A stretch of DNA of 50,190 nt, taken from Perlabentimonas gracilis. GTDB taxonomy: Bacteria; Bacteroidota; Bacteroidia; Bacteroidales; Tenuifilaceae. A program made the translations under genes and the position numbers. A model generated the notes under the pieces. It was not told the DNA's origin, searched no databases, and was given only the letters and a program-made list of their open reading frames with translations. Every line of letters begins with the position of its first letter. Position 1 is the first letter of the stretch. Positions 25,813 through 35,817 of the stretch are shown here, one piece after another. The DNA is taken from positions 1 through 50,190 of the forward strand of contig NZ_JAANIG010000034.1 of NCBI RefSeq assembly GCF_011174675.1, read 5' to 3'.

Positions 25813-26691
25813 ATGACACACAAATCAGGTTTTGTAAATATCATAGGTAACCCCAACGTGGGCAAATCGACCCTTATGAATGCCCTAGTGGGCGAACGGC
25901 TCTCAATTATCACCAGCAAGGCGCAAACCACACGCCATCGCATCATGGGTATTGTGAACGGCGATGATTTTCAGATAGTATACTCCGATACTCCCGGTGT
26001 GCTTAAACCCGCATACAAGCTGCAGGAGTCGATGATGCGCTTTGTAATGACAGCCCTTGAGGATGCCGACGTGATACTGTACATTACCGATACCCAAGAG
26101 ACTCCAAATAAGAATCAGGAGTTTTTAGACACCCTTAGCAAGCAGAACAAGCCCATTATACTTGTAATAAACAAGGTAGACCTGAGCGACCAAGCCAAGT
26201 TGGAAAGTCTAGTGGAGCTATGGCACAGCATGCTGCCCACGGCCTCAATTATTCCCGCTTCGGCGCTACATAAATTTAGCCTCGATGCAATACTAAGCAA
26301 TATACTAAGCAGCCTCCCCGAGGGACCTGAGTTTTTTCCAAAGGACACCCTTACCGACAAGACACTTAGGTTTTTTGCCTCCGAGATTATTCGCGAGAAG
26401 GTGCTCACAACCTACCAAAAGGAGATACCCTACTCGGTTGAGGTTGTGGTTGAGGAATACAAGGAGGAACCAAGCATCGATAGAATAAGGGCGCTAATAT
26501 TCGTTGCCCGCGATTCGCAGAAGGGCATCATCATTGGTCATCAGGGTAAAATGCTGAAGAAAGTTGGCACAGAGGCCCGCTTGGAGTTGGAAAAGTTTCT
26601 TGACAAGAAGGTGTTTCTTGAACTCTACGTTAAGGTTGACCCCAACTGGCGCGACGACGATGCCAAGCTCAAACGGTTTGGGTACTTATAG
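25813..26691 (+). CDS. era: GTPase Era
   Basis: A 292-residue GTPase needed for 16S rRNA 3'-end maturation and 30S assembly. The G domain has the P loop GNPNVGKS (G1), TTRHRIMG (G2), DTPG (G3), NKVD (G4) and a PASAL element (G5). The C-terminal KH domain (about 205-292) has the RNA-binding GxxG in IIIGHQGKMLKKVGTEARLE. The length and domain order are those of the family. The gene pairs with der, 203 bp downstream, as is common in Bacteroidota. Confidence 0.97.
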   Translation: MTHKSGFVNIIGNPNVGKSTLMNALVGERLSIITSKAQTTRHRIMGIVNGDDFQIVYSDTPGVLKPAYKLQESMMRFVMTALEDADVILYITDTQETPNKNQEFLDTLSKQNKPIILVINKVDLSDQAKLESLVELWHSMLPTASIIPASALHKFSLDAILSNILSSLPEGPEFFPKDTLTDKTLRFFASEIIREKVLTTYQKEIPYSVEVVVEEYKEEPSIDRIRALIFVARDSQKGIIIGHQGKMLKKVGTEARLELEKFLDKKVFLELYVKVDPNWRDDDAKLKRFGYL

Positions 26692-26894
26692 GTTAAGTTT
26701 GATTAGTGAAATATTGGATTGAACTATTAGCTGATCCCTGCCTTTGCCACCAGGCGGGTTGAGTGATTAAGTGATTGATTGAACGTAGGGTTTGATAAGG
26801 GAAGTGCAGTAAGTAGTCGATGTGTTTAAAGGAAGAAATAAGCAAACATTACCGTTGTTGGTAAACGGTACGGAAAATATTAAGAATAGTAGTA
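26692..26894. repeat. era-der spacer with repeat traces
   Basis: The 5' half contains a degenerate CCTGCC...AGGCGGG palindrome (26738-26760) and GATTGATTGA units like those in the larger spacers. A perfect 7-bp hairpin TACCGTT-GTTGGTA-AACGGTA lies at 26850-26870. Confidence 0.55.
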
Positions 26895-28205
26895 ATGGCA
26901 AATATTGTAGCAATAGTAGGAAGGCCCAACGTGGGCAAATCGACACTTTTTAACCGGCTCGTAGGACAACGCAAAGCAATTGTTGACGAAACAGCAGGGG
27001 TAACTCGCGATCGTATTTATGGCAAATCCGATTGGAATGGAATTGATTTCTCGGTGATTGATACCGGGGGGTGGATTACAAACTCCGACGATATTTTCGA
27101 GGGAGAAATCCGCAAGCAGGTGAAGCTGGCCATTGAGGAAGCTGACGTTATCCTATTCTTAGTGGACGTGGCAACCGGAATTACCGATATGGATACAGAG
27201 GTAGCCAACCTACTCCGCCGTACCGAAAAAAAGGTATTACTCGTTGTAAATAAGGTTGACAACCACCTGCGTCAGTTCGACTCTTACGAGTTCTACAACC
27301 TGGGTCTTGGCGATCCATTCACCGTATCATCAATTAATGGCAGCGGAACAGGCGACCTGCTCGACGAGGTGGTAAAATCGTTTAGCAAGGAGGATGAGCA
27401 GGATGAAGAGGAGTTGGACATCCCCAAAATATCAATTGTTGGCAGACCCAACGTGGGCAAATCATCAATAATAAATGCCCTGGTGGGCGAGGAGCGAAAC
27501 ATTGTTACCCCCATTGCCGGAACAACCCGCGACTCGGTACATAGCCGTTACAATAAGTACGGCCATGACTTTATTATGATTGATACGGCCGGGCTGCGCA
27601 AAAAAGGCAAGGTAACCGAAGATTTGGAATTCTACTCGGTACTTCGCTCGGTGCGAACCATCGAGAATTCTGATGTATGCATCCTTATGGTAGATGCCAC
27701 ACAGGGCATTGAGGCGCAGGACTTAAACATCTTCAACCTTATTGTTCGTAACCGCAAAGGCGTTGTGCTAGTGGTAAACAAGTGGGATTTGGTTGAAAAG
27801 GATAATAAAACCACCGCTGAGTACACCAAGGCCATAAAGGAGCGAATAGCACCTTTCCAGGATGTGCCAATTGTATTCACCTCGGCCATAACAAAGCAAC
27901 GCATACTAAAAGTGCTTGAGGAGGCCATGATGGTTTACCAGAACCGAACGCAGCGCATATCCACATCGGAGCTTAATGAGTTTACACAGGAGGTGGTTGA
28001 CGCTTATCCCCCACCCGCATGGAAAGGAAAATTCATCAAGATTAAGTACGCCACCCAGCTGCCAACGCATGCTCCTTCGTTCGCATTCTTCTGCAACTTA
28101 CCTCAGTACGTTAAAGAACCATACAAGCGTTACATTGAGAATAAGATCAGGGAGCGATACAACTTTTCGGGAGTACCCATGCAGATATTCTTTAGGAAGA
28201 AGTAG
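26895..28205 (+). CDS. der: GTPase Der (EngA)
   Basis: A 436-residue protein with two tandem GTPase domains and a C-terminal KH-like domain, acting in 50S ribosome assembly. G1 motifs are [14 protein letters not shown] (first) and [14 protein letters not shown] (second). DTGG and DTAG are the two G3 motifs, NKVD and NKWD the two G4 motifs. The linker between the domains is short and acidic (about residues 165-177). The C-terminal domain ends in [21 protein letters not shown]. All motifs needed for GTP hydrolysis are present. A repeat array starts 10 bp after the stop codon. Confidence 0.98.
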   Translation: MANIVAIVGRPNVGKSTLFNRLVGQRKAIVDETAGVTRDRIYGKSDWNGIDFSVIDTGGWITNSDDIFEGEIRKQVKLAIEEADVILFLVDVATGITDMDTEVANLLRRTEKKVLLVVNKVDNHLRQFDSYEFYNLGLGDPFTVSSINGSGTGDLLDEVVKSFSKEDEQDEEELDIPKISIVGRPNVGKSSIINALVGEERNIVTPIAGTTRDSVHSRYNKYGHDFIMIDTAGLRKKGKVTEDLEFYSVLRSVRTIENSDVCILMVDATQGIEAQDLNIFNLIVRNRKGVVLVVNKWDLVEKDNKTTAEYTKAIKERIAPFQDVPIVFTSAITKQRILKVLEEAMMVYQNRTQRISTSELNEFTQEVVDAYPPPAWKGKFIKIKYATQLPTHAPSFAFFCNLPQYVKEPYKRYIENKIRERYNFSGVPMQIFFRKK

Positions 28206-28214
28206 AGGGAGGAG

Positions 28215-28326
28215 ATCGGTAATCGGTAATCGGTGGTCGGTAATCGGTGGTCGGTGATCGGTGATCGGTGATCGGTGGTCGGTAATCAGTAATCAGTAAT
28301 CAGTAGGCGGTGGTCGGTAGTCGGTT
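28215..28326 (+). repeat. Heptamer array A1, 16 units of RTCGGTR
   Basis: Sixteen consecutive 7-bp units (ATCGGTA, ATCGGTG, GTCGGTA, ATCAGTA and one GGCGGTG) without a phase break. The flank GTAGTCGGTTGCTTCTTGCT at the right end reappears, inverted, beside array A2. Confidence 0.95.
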
Positions 28327-28380
28327 GCTTCTTGCTAGTTGTGGGCTAAAATTTCGATAATGGTTACAACATTTTACATT

Positions 28381-28443
28381 GAATGTAGAATGTTGAACAT
28401 CGAATATCGAATGTAGAATGTAGAATTTTGAATGATGAAGTTT
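28381..28443 (+). repeat. Heptamer array B1, about 9 units of GAATRTM
   Basis: Units GAATGTA, GAATGTT, GAACATC, GAATATC, GAATGTA, GAATGTA, GAATTTT, GAATGAT, GAAGTTT in exact 7-bp phase. Confidence 0.9.
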
Positions 28444-28846
28444 TGGGTGAGGAGTGGGCGCTGATTAATAGGCAACTACCCTTTGCGTGCTTGCGGCCCT
28501 GCCTGCCTCATTTGGTAGGTTTGCGTTTAAACTTTTAGCACAGAGGATTTTATACCTTGCTTACGGATATTGCTTGCTGCTGCGAGTGGCTCTTGGTAAG
28601 TGGTTGGTTTGCTGATAATACTTGAGAATACACAAAGGACACTGAGCGTTTTTGCGCTTTGCCTTGCGGCAAATGCTCAAAATTGGGGTGATGAGTGGGA
28701 ATTGGTTGATCGCTAGCTACTTTTTGCGACCCTGCCTACCAGTTTTTTGGCAGGTCTGCCTGCTATCTTTGTGCAGGCCTGCCTGCTATCTTTTTGGCAG
28801 GTTAGCAACCCTGACTGACAATTGGTTGGTTTGCGTAAGGTTATTT

Positions 28847-28916
28847 GAATATCGAATACCTAACATCGAATGTCGAACACTGAACAATGAATGTCGAATA
28901 TCGAATGCTGAAGAGG
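28847..28916 (+). repeat. Heptamer array B2, about 10 units of GAATRTM
   Basis: Units GAATATC, GAATACC, TAACATC, GAATGTC, GAACACT, GAACAAT, GAATGTC, GAATATC, GAATGCT, GAAGAGG, same orientation and phase as array B1. Confidence 0.9.
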
Positions 28917-29020
28917 GGATGAGACACGGTCGTTCCCTGGTGAATAGGAACCAATCGTATCCAGTCACTTCGTGGCCTGCTTGGCAGGCAGGTTGAATAC
29001 TCTACATTATCGTGGTCTGC

Positions 29021-32000
29021 TTACTTTTTCAGGTAATTACTAATTAGGGTCAGCAGCTGCATCCTGTCGATGGGTTTAGAGATGTAATCGTCGCATCCGG
29101 CCTGAATGGCCTTGTCCCTGTCGGAGGCAAAGGCGTATGCGGTTTGGGCAATCACCGTTAAATTCTTACGAAGTTTCTTAATCTCAGCCGTAGCTTGGTA
29201 GCCGTCCATACCGGGCATTTTGATATCCATCAGCACAATGTCTAGCTCTGGGTTACTTCTCACCATTTCAATGGCCTGCATTCCATTTTTTGCCCATAGG
29301 ATATTGAACTTATGCCCTGCAAAGATCTCGCGTATATACATAAAATTGACCTCATCATCTTCTGCCACCAGCAGATTAACGCCGGCAGGCATTTGCCGCT
29401 CATTATGTTGCGATACTACCTCAACCTTACCACCATCCAGCTCCTTGGGATTGTAGGGTAAGGTAAAGCGGAATGCTGAGCCCCTACCCAGGGTCGATTC
29501 AACCCAAATTTCGCCACCCATCTTTTTTATGTAAGCCTTGGATATTGCAAGCCCTAAACCGGTGCCACCAGTCTGCTCTGACAACCGAGTTTCGACCTGG
29601 CTAAAGCGCTCAAAGATAGACTCGAAATTCTCATGCGAAATTCCTACTCCCGAATCCTCAACGGAGAATTGTAGTTGGTTATCCTTGCGGAAGTATCCAA
29701 ATTTCACCTCGCCTTCCTGCGTAAACTTAAAGGCATTATTGAGCAAATTTCCAATAATCTGTTTTACTCGAGCTGAGTCCGCAATGATTACCGACTCATC
29801 ATCGGGGAGCCCTTTGGCGAAGGAGAACTCCAAGTTCTTCTCGTGAGCTTTAGGCTTAAAGAGCAGAAACTGCTCATACATAAGTTGGTTTAAATTAACC
29901 TCCGTTTCGGAGAGTACTATTTGGTTTGCCTCAATTTTCGATATGTCAATCAAGTCGTTAATTATACTTAGCAGCTGGTTGCCGCAACCCTGGACAATAT
30001 CAACATACTCCTTCACCTCCAAATCCGACAGCTCCTGAGTGGTAAGAAGCTGGGTAAAGCCCAAAATGCCATTCATGGGCGTTCTAATTTCATGGCTCAT
30101 ATTGGCCAGGAATGCGCTTTTAAGCCTATCGCTCTCCTCGGCCTTCTGCTTGGCTTCGTACAGCTCCTCGTTAATAACCCTATACTCCTCGTTCTGCGCC
30201 TCAATTTCATGGGTTTTCTGAACTAATTCCTCCTCCACCAGCTTACGATCGGTGATGTCGCGATAGATGCCATAAACCGCAATTTTACCCCCGTGGAAAT
30301 ATATGGGATGCCCAAGGATTGAAACATGCACCAGCGATCCATCCTTTCTCTTTCTAACGGTTTCCTTCATAATTGTATCGCCCCGGGCAACCGTATTGGT
30401 AAGCTCCTGCCCTTCATCTTTAAAATCATCGGGAACAATTAGGCTGTTTATGGGTTTGCCCTCCATTTCTTCGTCGGTATAGCCGAATAGCCTAGAGAAC
30501 TCTGAGTTAGTCCTGATGATACAGTCGTTCACATCAAGCACTACTATACCCTCGGGCGAGCTCTCGAATAGCTGTTCAAAGTAAGTCCTTTCCAGCTCAA
30601 CCTGCTCTCTTGACTTTTTGCTTTCGGTAATATCGTCGTACGTTCCAAGAATTCCCACAACCTCGCCCTGATCGTTGCGTAATGGTATTTTGCTTGTTTT
30701 AAGCCAAATTACATCACCCATAGGGGTGGTTTGCGGTTCTTCGTAGTTCAGCTTTGGCCTACCCGAGGCCATAATGGCTCTATCATCGGCTTGGTAAAGA
30801 GCTGCCTCGTTTCGCCAGCCCATATCGTAATCGGTAAGCCCAACTAAACTATTAGGGTTATCAAACCCAGCATCCGAAGCAAATGGTTTATTGCAGCCAA
30901 GGAATCGAAGGTACTTATCCTTCCAGAAAACGCGCACGGGTATTGTGTCGAGTACGGATTGTAGCAGGTTTCTTGATTCACGTAACTCGCTCTCCATAAA
31001 CTTCCGGTCGGATATATCCATATGGGTTCCAACAATCCGCTGCGGATTACCGGCGCTATCCCACTCTACAATTTTACCACGGGCATGTATCCATCGCCAA
31101 GTGTTATCCTTTGCCCTAAGCCTAAACTCGAGGTTAAACTCTGGCAGCTGCTCCTTAAGGAATCTCGAAAGCACTTCCTTGCTTCTTTCAAAATCGTTGG
31201 GGTGCAATAGGTTTTCCCAACTCTTGAAGCTAGCCTCAAATTCGCCGGGTTCATACCCCAGCATAGAGTAGTATCGATCGCTAAAGAAAACTGAACCTTC
31301 TATGAGATTCCAATCCCAAAGGCCATCGTTCGTTGCCTCAACTACATAGCGAAAACGCTCTTCGCTTTGCCTATGCATCTCCTGCCACTGCTTACTTTCG
31401 GTAATATCTCGGGAGATACCAAATGTGCCAATTATGTTGCCTTTACCATCAAACAATGGAACCTTTGTTGTGGACGCCCAGGTTATTCGTCCATCAGGCC
31501 ATGTTTCTCGCTCCTCAATCCCCACGATGGGCTTAGCTGTTTCAATAATTTTTTGTTCAATATCGTAGGCCATCTGGGCATGCTCAGGGGAAAAGAAATC
31601 GAAGTCTGATTTTCCTACTATATCCTGAGCCTGGCTTAACCCAAAGCGTTCTGCAACATTTCGGCTAGCACGGATGAACCGGGAATCTAAATCTTTAAAG
31701 TAGATTTGATCAACCACATTCTCCATCATATTTTGGATAAGTAGTCGCTCCTGATCCAGCGCCCTTTCGGCCACTTTGCGGGAGGTAATATCTCGAACTA
31801 TTGCTTGTAGATACGAATAACCTCCAAATGTTAATAGATTTAGGCTGATTTCTGTGTAGACAGCTATGCCCCTAACATCCTCATGAACCCACTCGAAGTA
31901 AAGCGACTCGCCACTAAACGCTCGACGCATATACTCCACTGATAGCTTGGATGATGGCTCGCCATTAGGTTGTGATACCGGAGAAAAATCGGCAGGAGTT

Positions 32001-33229
32001 TTTCCAATAATCTCGCTCTTTAGGCACCCGAACAGCTTCTCGGTCTTTTGGTTACAGTCAACAAAACCCTGTGTGTCCATTAAAAAGATGGCGTCGTTTG
32101 CATAATTGAACAGGGCACGGAATTTGGCCTCGTTCTTTTCAACCTCTTGCCTCACCCTATTCCGCTCAGTTACATCACGAATTATGGCCTGATAGGTATC
32201 GTTAGGCAGGCGCTTGGAGTGCATTTCAACAACCAGGGTAGTACCGTCGGGTTGAAAAATCTCACGTTCGCTCACAACCGTTTGCCCCTTATTCAGCAGA
32301 TCGAACCTAAATGGTTTTTCCTTAACAACCTTTGGGTCAAAAAAATCTGCAATGTGTGACCCAATAACCTCATCCCGGGTACGTCCCGCAATTTCGAGGA
32401 AGCGCTGGTTTGTTGAAATTACAATACCCTGCATATTGCCAATAACAAAACCATCAACGGCAAACTCAATAATATCTCTGTATCGCTTTTCGCTATCAGC
32501 AATGGCTTGCTCAAACCTAACCTGCTCCTCAATGTTTCGGAACTCGGTTACCCGAACTACTTTACCCTTGTATGGAATTTGCTTACCTCTAATCTCAAGT
32601 GGATACTCCTGCCCGCTCTTGGCTTTTCCAATCGATCGGTATGGTTTTTCATAGCCGGAAGTAATATGTTGCATTACACGCTCCCTCTCAGGTGGTGCAA
32701 TTAGCTGCAGCCCGTCCATTCCAATCAACTCCTTGACTGAATATCCTGTCATACTGGCTAGCGCCTGGTTGGCTTCAATAATAATACCTTTGTCGTGCAT
32801 AGCTATGCCGCCAAACGAGGCCTCGGCCAGACCCTTAAAACGCTTGTGACTCTCGTACAAGCTACGCTGGAGCTTGCTGGTATGCTTCACCGGAGTGAAG
32901 GTTATGATTACATTGGAATTATCGTGAGTGTCAGGTAGAATTTTCGTAGATACCGAGTACCAAATCAACTCGCCGCTTGGTAGTTTAAACCGCACCTCTT
33001 TATGTAATGGGGCAGATGAATTTTTGAAATATTCAGCTACATCAAATGCGTCGGTTGGATCAATTAGCTCGAACCATTTATTTTCTGGCACGTCTGTGGG
33101 TAAGTAACCTAGCTCTAGTACAATATTCTGGTTGCTACATAATACCTCTTGTTTTGAAGCATCCCAGATCATTGCAGTAACCGGGAGCATAGCAAGTAAA
33201 GTGCTGTAGGTTGAGGATGAGCTATGCAT
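29021..33229 (-). CDS. Hybrid histidine kinase with eight PAS domains
   Basis: A 1402-residue cytoplasmic kinase without membrane segments. Eight PAS domains follow each other at intervals of about 120-130 residues from residue 1 to about 1010, several closed by the PAC signature (IIRDVTERN, IVRDITSRK, ISRDITESK, THMDISDRK, TYDDITESK, IYRDITDRK). A coiled coil rich in Glu leads to HisKA with His1046 (NMSHEIRTPMNGILGF) and HATPase_c (NNAFKFT, VEDSGVG, GTGLGLAISKA). The C-terminal receiver has Asp1335 (VLMDIKMPGMDG) and Lys in YISKPID. The kinase core and receiver closely resemble those of the 13841-16441 hybrid kinase, suggesting paralogues. PAS5 and PAS7 share the DKxxRF-type start seen in redox or ligand-sensing PAS domains. 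No partner is adjacent. Confidence 0.93.
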   Translation of the reverse strand: MHSSSSTYSTLLAMLPVTAMIWDASKQEVLCSNQNIVLELGYLPTDVPENKWFELIDPTDAFDVAEYFKNSSAPLHKEVRFKLPSGELIWYSVSTKILPDTHDNSNVIITFTPVKHTSKLQRSLYESHKRFKGLAEASFGGIAMHDKGIIIEANQALASMTGYSVKELIGMDGLQLIAPPERERVMQHITSGYEKPYRSIGKAKSGQEYPLEIRGKQIPYKGKVVRVTEFRNIEEQVRFEQAIADSEKRYRDIIEFAVDGFVIGNMQGIVISTNQRFLEIAGRTRDEVIGSHIADFFDPKVVKEKPFRFDLLNKGQTVVSEREIFQPDGTTLVVEMHSKRLPNDTYQAIIRDVTERNRVRQEVEKNEAKFRALFNYANDAIFLMDTQGFVDCNQKTEKLFGCLKSEIIGKTPADFSPVSQPNGEPSSKLSVEYMRRAFSGESLYFEWVHEDVRGIAVYTEISLNLLTFGGYSYLQAIVRDITSRKVAERALDQERLLIQNMMENVVDQIYFKDLDSRFIRASRNVAERFGLSQAQDIVGKSDFDFFSPEHAQMAYDIEQKIIETAKPIVGIEERETWPDGRITWASTTKVPLFDGKGNIIGTFGISRDITESKQWQEMHRQSEERFRYVVEATNDGLWDWNLIEGSVFFSDRYYSMLGYEPGEFEASFKSWENLLHPNDFERSKEVLSRFLKEQLPEFNLEFRLRAKDNTWRWIHARGKIVEWDSAGNPQRIVGTHMDISDRKFMESELRESRNLLQSVLDTIPVRVFWKDKYLRFLGCNKPFASDAGFDNPNSLVGLTDYDMGWRNEAALYQADDRAIMASGRPKLNYEEPQTTPMGDVIWLKTSKIPLRNDQGEVVGILGTYDDITESKKSREQVELERTYFEQLFESSPEGIVVLDVNDCIIRTNSEFSRLFGYTDEEMEGKPINSLIVPDDFKDEGQELTNTVARGDTIMKETVRKRKDGSLVHVSILGHPIYFHGGKIAVYGIYRDITDRKLVEEELVQKTHEIEAQNEEYRVINEELYEAKQKAEESDRLKSAFLANMSHEIRTPMNGILGFTQLLTTQELSDLEVKEYVDIVQGCGNQLLSIINDLIDISKIEANQIVLSETEVNLNQLMYEQFLLFKPKAHEKNLEFSFAKGLPDDESVIIADSARVKQIIGNLLNNAFKFTQEGEVKFGYFRKDNQLQFSVEDSGVGISHENFESIFERFSQVETRLSEQTGGTGLGLAISKAYIKKMGGEIWVESTLGRGSAFRFTLPYNPKELDGGKVEVVSQHNERQMPAGVNLLVAEDDEVNFMYIREIFAGHKFNILWAKNGMQAIEMVRSNPELDIVLMDIKMPGMDGYQATAEIKKLRKNLTVIAQTAYAFASDRDKAIQAGCDDYISKPIDRMQLLTLISNYLKK

Positions 33230-33374
33230 ATATATTATGCTTTTAAAAAGTAAAGCTTATAAAGCTTTAAATGTAGACAAAAATCGATAAAACCTCAATT
33301 AATTTCTGCCTATTTTGGCGCTTTCCCAACACAATCGATTACATGCGTAGCAACATTACATAGCAGCCTAGGTG

Positions 33375-35525
33375 TTAATTTGCCGCGGGTACAGTAAAGT
33401 AGATTGTGCTGCCTTGCCCTTCGTGGCTCTCAACCCAAATGGTTCCACCATGCTTTTCAACCAACTCTTTGCAAAGAATAAGCCCCAGACCAGTGCTGGG
33501 CTCGTTATTGGTACCGGGCCGAGAAACTTTTGTGCTAATGCTAAAAAGATTTTTTTTGATTTGATCGGGCATTCCTATCCCTGTGTCGGCCACCGATACC
33601 ACAACATAGCCTTTGTCGTTTGCATATGCTTTGAGAGTTACGCTTCCGCCACTTGGGGTAAACTTTATGGCGTTTGACACTAGGTTTCGGAATATTGTTC
33701 GGAGCGACTCCTTGTCGGCCAAAACGTTCAACCCTGTTGGAATGGAGCTGGTAAGCAGTATCCCTTTTTGGTCAGCCATATGGTCAACAATCTCCCTCAC
33801 GTCGTCAAACAGTAAGGCAAGATGTAACTTTTGGGGATCAAATTTTTTGTGACCACGCTTAACCACTGCCCAGTTCAGTAGATTATCGAGCAGTTCGTAC
33901 AGGTTTTTAGCAGTTATGTTAAGCGTTCGGATTATACTTTGCAGCTCATCCTTATCCATTTCATCGATACTTCCCGACATTAGCTCAGTTAGGCCAATAA
34001 AACCTTGAAAAGGCCCCTTGAGGTCATGCGCAATGATAGAAAAGAACTTATCTTTTTCGGCATTAACCCTAATAAGGTCTTCGTTCTGACGCCTTATCCT
34101 ATCCTCAACTAGTTTTCTCTGGTTTATGTTTTGAGTAATACCAACCAACCTAAGTGGTTTTCCTGCACTATCTCGCTCCACCACCCTGGCATAGTTTGCA
34201 ACCCATTGATATTCTCCTTTTTTATCCCTAATCCTAAAGTCCTTTGAATAAACCGTAGATTCACCCTCAAAGTGCTCTTCAAGGGTTTTTATTACATCAG
34301 AAAGGTCATCGGGGTGAATTAGCTGGTATATCCCATACATTGAATCTGGAATCTCTTCTTTGGTATAACCAAGCTCAAGGTAAACCTTAACACCTCCAAC
34401 TCGAGTTCCAGTTATCAAATCATTCTCCCATGCATCAAGCCCTGCAGCATGCGACGCTAACTCGAGCCGCTGGGTAGCCGCTTTAAGCTTCTTACCCTCC
34501 ATCGTCCTTTGGGTAACATCCTTAATTCTAACCATATACCCTAAGACACCACCTTTCTCGCCCGCTATAACTGAGTGTTCAATTTCAAGGTAAAAGTTGC
34601 CATAGTTAATAAAATGAATCTTATTGAAGGCTTTGGAATTAGAAAAATCAAAGAAATATGGTATAACATCTTTTACCCTCTGACCCAAGGGGTTGCTCCC
34701 GGTAAGTCTTAACAATAAAGCCGCCGAAACATTAATATCAACAATCTCTTCTTTGAGATTAACAACTATTATACCCTCTGGTAAGCTATCGAATAGGGTA
34801 TTAAGCGCAATAGGCTTAACCCTAAAGAAATTCTTTTTGTAGATGGCCCAAAAAAAGATCACACCAGTAAACATAAATCCAACAGGAGTAATATCGACAA
34901 ACCCCATGGGCCTTACTCCAAATATGTAGACCATGTTGGTAACAAGCGGTATTAAGGCGCTTAACAACAGCATTTTTATTACTCCCCTTTGTATTGGTGA
35001 ACAGAGGAATACCATTCTGACAAGCAGGAAAATTGACGACAAGATAAGTGTGTAAGAGTATGCTGTATGTACCCACCACCACACACCATACTCAACAAAA
35101 TACAGATCACCCCATAGCCTGGGACTCAATCCACTTACCTCGTAAAATAAACCATGAAACCTATTGGTGGCTAAAAAAAGTAAAGACGTAAGCGGAATAA
35201 TCCAAAGGGTTCGGTTGATATACTTTTTATAACGTTTAAAGTTTTGGGTAAATTCTATGGTGAAAACAAACAAGAACACTGGGATGCTAACAATCCCCGT
35301 ATAAACAATAAAGTTAAAAAAACTCTTAACTTCTATGGTGTTAGCAAGAATTTCTAGAGTGGCTCCAAAACTCCAGAGCGAAATTGCCATAAGCAGGCCA
35401 AAGAGTGACGGGGTATTTATTGAAGTGCGCTTTAACCATACATACAGGGCCAATATCCCTGTAATCACTGATGAAACTATAAGAATCAACAGGTAAACCC
35501 GAAGCTCAATGAATTCTATTATCAT
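33375..35525 (-). CDS. Sensor histidine kinase with 7TM input domain
   Basis: A 716-residue kinase. Seven membrane helices fill about residues 1-235 and resemble the histidine-kinase N-terminal 7TM module (LLMAISLWSFGATLEILANT, then FTIEFTQNFKRYKKYINRTL). A PAS domain (about 245-355) and a second PAS of the PAS_3 type with a PAC end (about 360-475) follow. HisKA contains His500 in FFSIIAHDLKGPFQGF. HATPase_c has NLVSNAIKFTPSGG, VADTGIGMPD and STGLGLILCKELV. A TTG six codons upstream is possible, but the ATG at 35525 fits better. It lies 145 bp upstream of the eight-PAS kinase on the same strand, so the two may be co-transcribed. It lacks a receiver and may signal through a regulator elsewhere. 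Confidence 0.92.
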   Translation of the reverse strand: MIIEFIELRVYLLILIVSSVITGILALYVWLKRTSINTPSLFGLLMAISLWSFGATLEILANTIEVKSFFNFIVYTGIVSIPVFLFVFTIEFTQNFKRYKKYINRTLWIIPLTSLLFLATNRFHGLFYEVSGLSPRLWGDLYFVEYGVWWWVHTAYSYTLILSSIFLLVRMVFLCSPIQRGVIKMLLLSALIPLVTNMVYIFGVRPMGFVDITPVGFMFTGVIFFWAIYKKNFFRVKPIALNTLFDSLPEGIIVVNLKEEIVDINVSAALLLRLTGSNPLGQRVKDVIPYFFDFSNSKAFNKIHFINYGNFYLEIEHSVIAGEKGGVLGYMVRIKDVTQRTMEGKKLKAATQRLELASHAAGLDAWENDLITGTRVGGVKVYLELGYTKEEIPDSMYGIYQLIHPDDLSDVIKTLEEHFEGESTVYSKDFRIRDKKGEYQWVANYARVVERDSAGKPLRLVGITQNINQRKLVEDRIRRQNEDLIRVNAEKDKFFSIIAHDLKGPFQGFIGLTELMSGSIDEMDKDELQSIIRTLNITAKNLYELLDNLLNWAVVKRGHKKFDPQKLHLALLFDDVREIVDHMADQKGILLTSSIPTGLNVLADKESLRTIFRNLVSNAIKFTPSGGSVTLKAYANDKGYVVVSVADTGIGMPDQIKKNLFSISTKVSRPGTNNEPSTGLGLILCKELVEKHGGTIWVESHEGQGSTIYFTVPAAN

Positions 35526-35817
35526 ACCATAAGGTTTTATCAATATTTATCAAGTTACAAATAATATCTTTTACAAATGATGCTCCAGACTATTTACCTT
35601 CCAGCAAGCAATAAAAATGTTATTCGACACATAATGAACCAGCATATATTTGTATTTTAATTTAACTCAACAAGTTCCGAATAATATAGATTACTTCGGA
35701 AACTTTTTCCTCTTGCTAATTCGCACTAAAAACCATTACTTTGAGGTGATTGTAAAAAATCGCTGCAAATCAGCAGCTAGCAGAACGAAGTAACCAAACA
35801 TTTAAACCTCCTTTTTA
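35526..35817. other. Divergent promoter region (7TM kinase / saccharopine dehydrogenase-like)
   Basis: AT-rich, no gene. On the plus strand a TTG at 35713-35715 is followed after 21 bp by TACTTTG (one base short of TAnnTTTG), a possible weak promoter about 80 bp before the ATG at 35818. Confidence 0.35.

Larger units (their letters stand above)
28206..29020. repeat. Repeat-filled spacer between der and a sensor kinase
   Basis: About 815 bp between convergent genes with no credible gene. In order: a 16-unit heptamer array (28215-28326), a 9-unit array of another heptamer (28381-28443), a composite unit at about 28430-28526, a related degraded copy at about 28675-28755, CCTGCC/GGCAGG palindromes up to 28806, a second GAAT-type array (28847-28916) and a last GGCAGGCAGG element at 28983-28992. 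Frames through it encode periodic peptides that reflect the DNA repeats, not proteins. Confidence 0.88.

Noticed and set aside
28215-28326. Possible CRISPR array or tandem protein-coding repeat
   Set aside because: The units are 7 bp without spacers, and no cas gene is in the window. The frames give periodic peptides whose period (7 residues per 21 bp) only mirrors the DNA repeat.
28652-28996. Open frame of 114 codons in the der spacer
   Set aside because: It runs through palindromes and the B2 array; its peptide (repeats of IECRTLN type) is a by-product of the heptamers, with no protein-like features.
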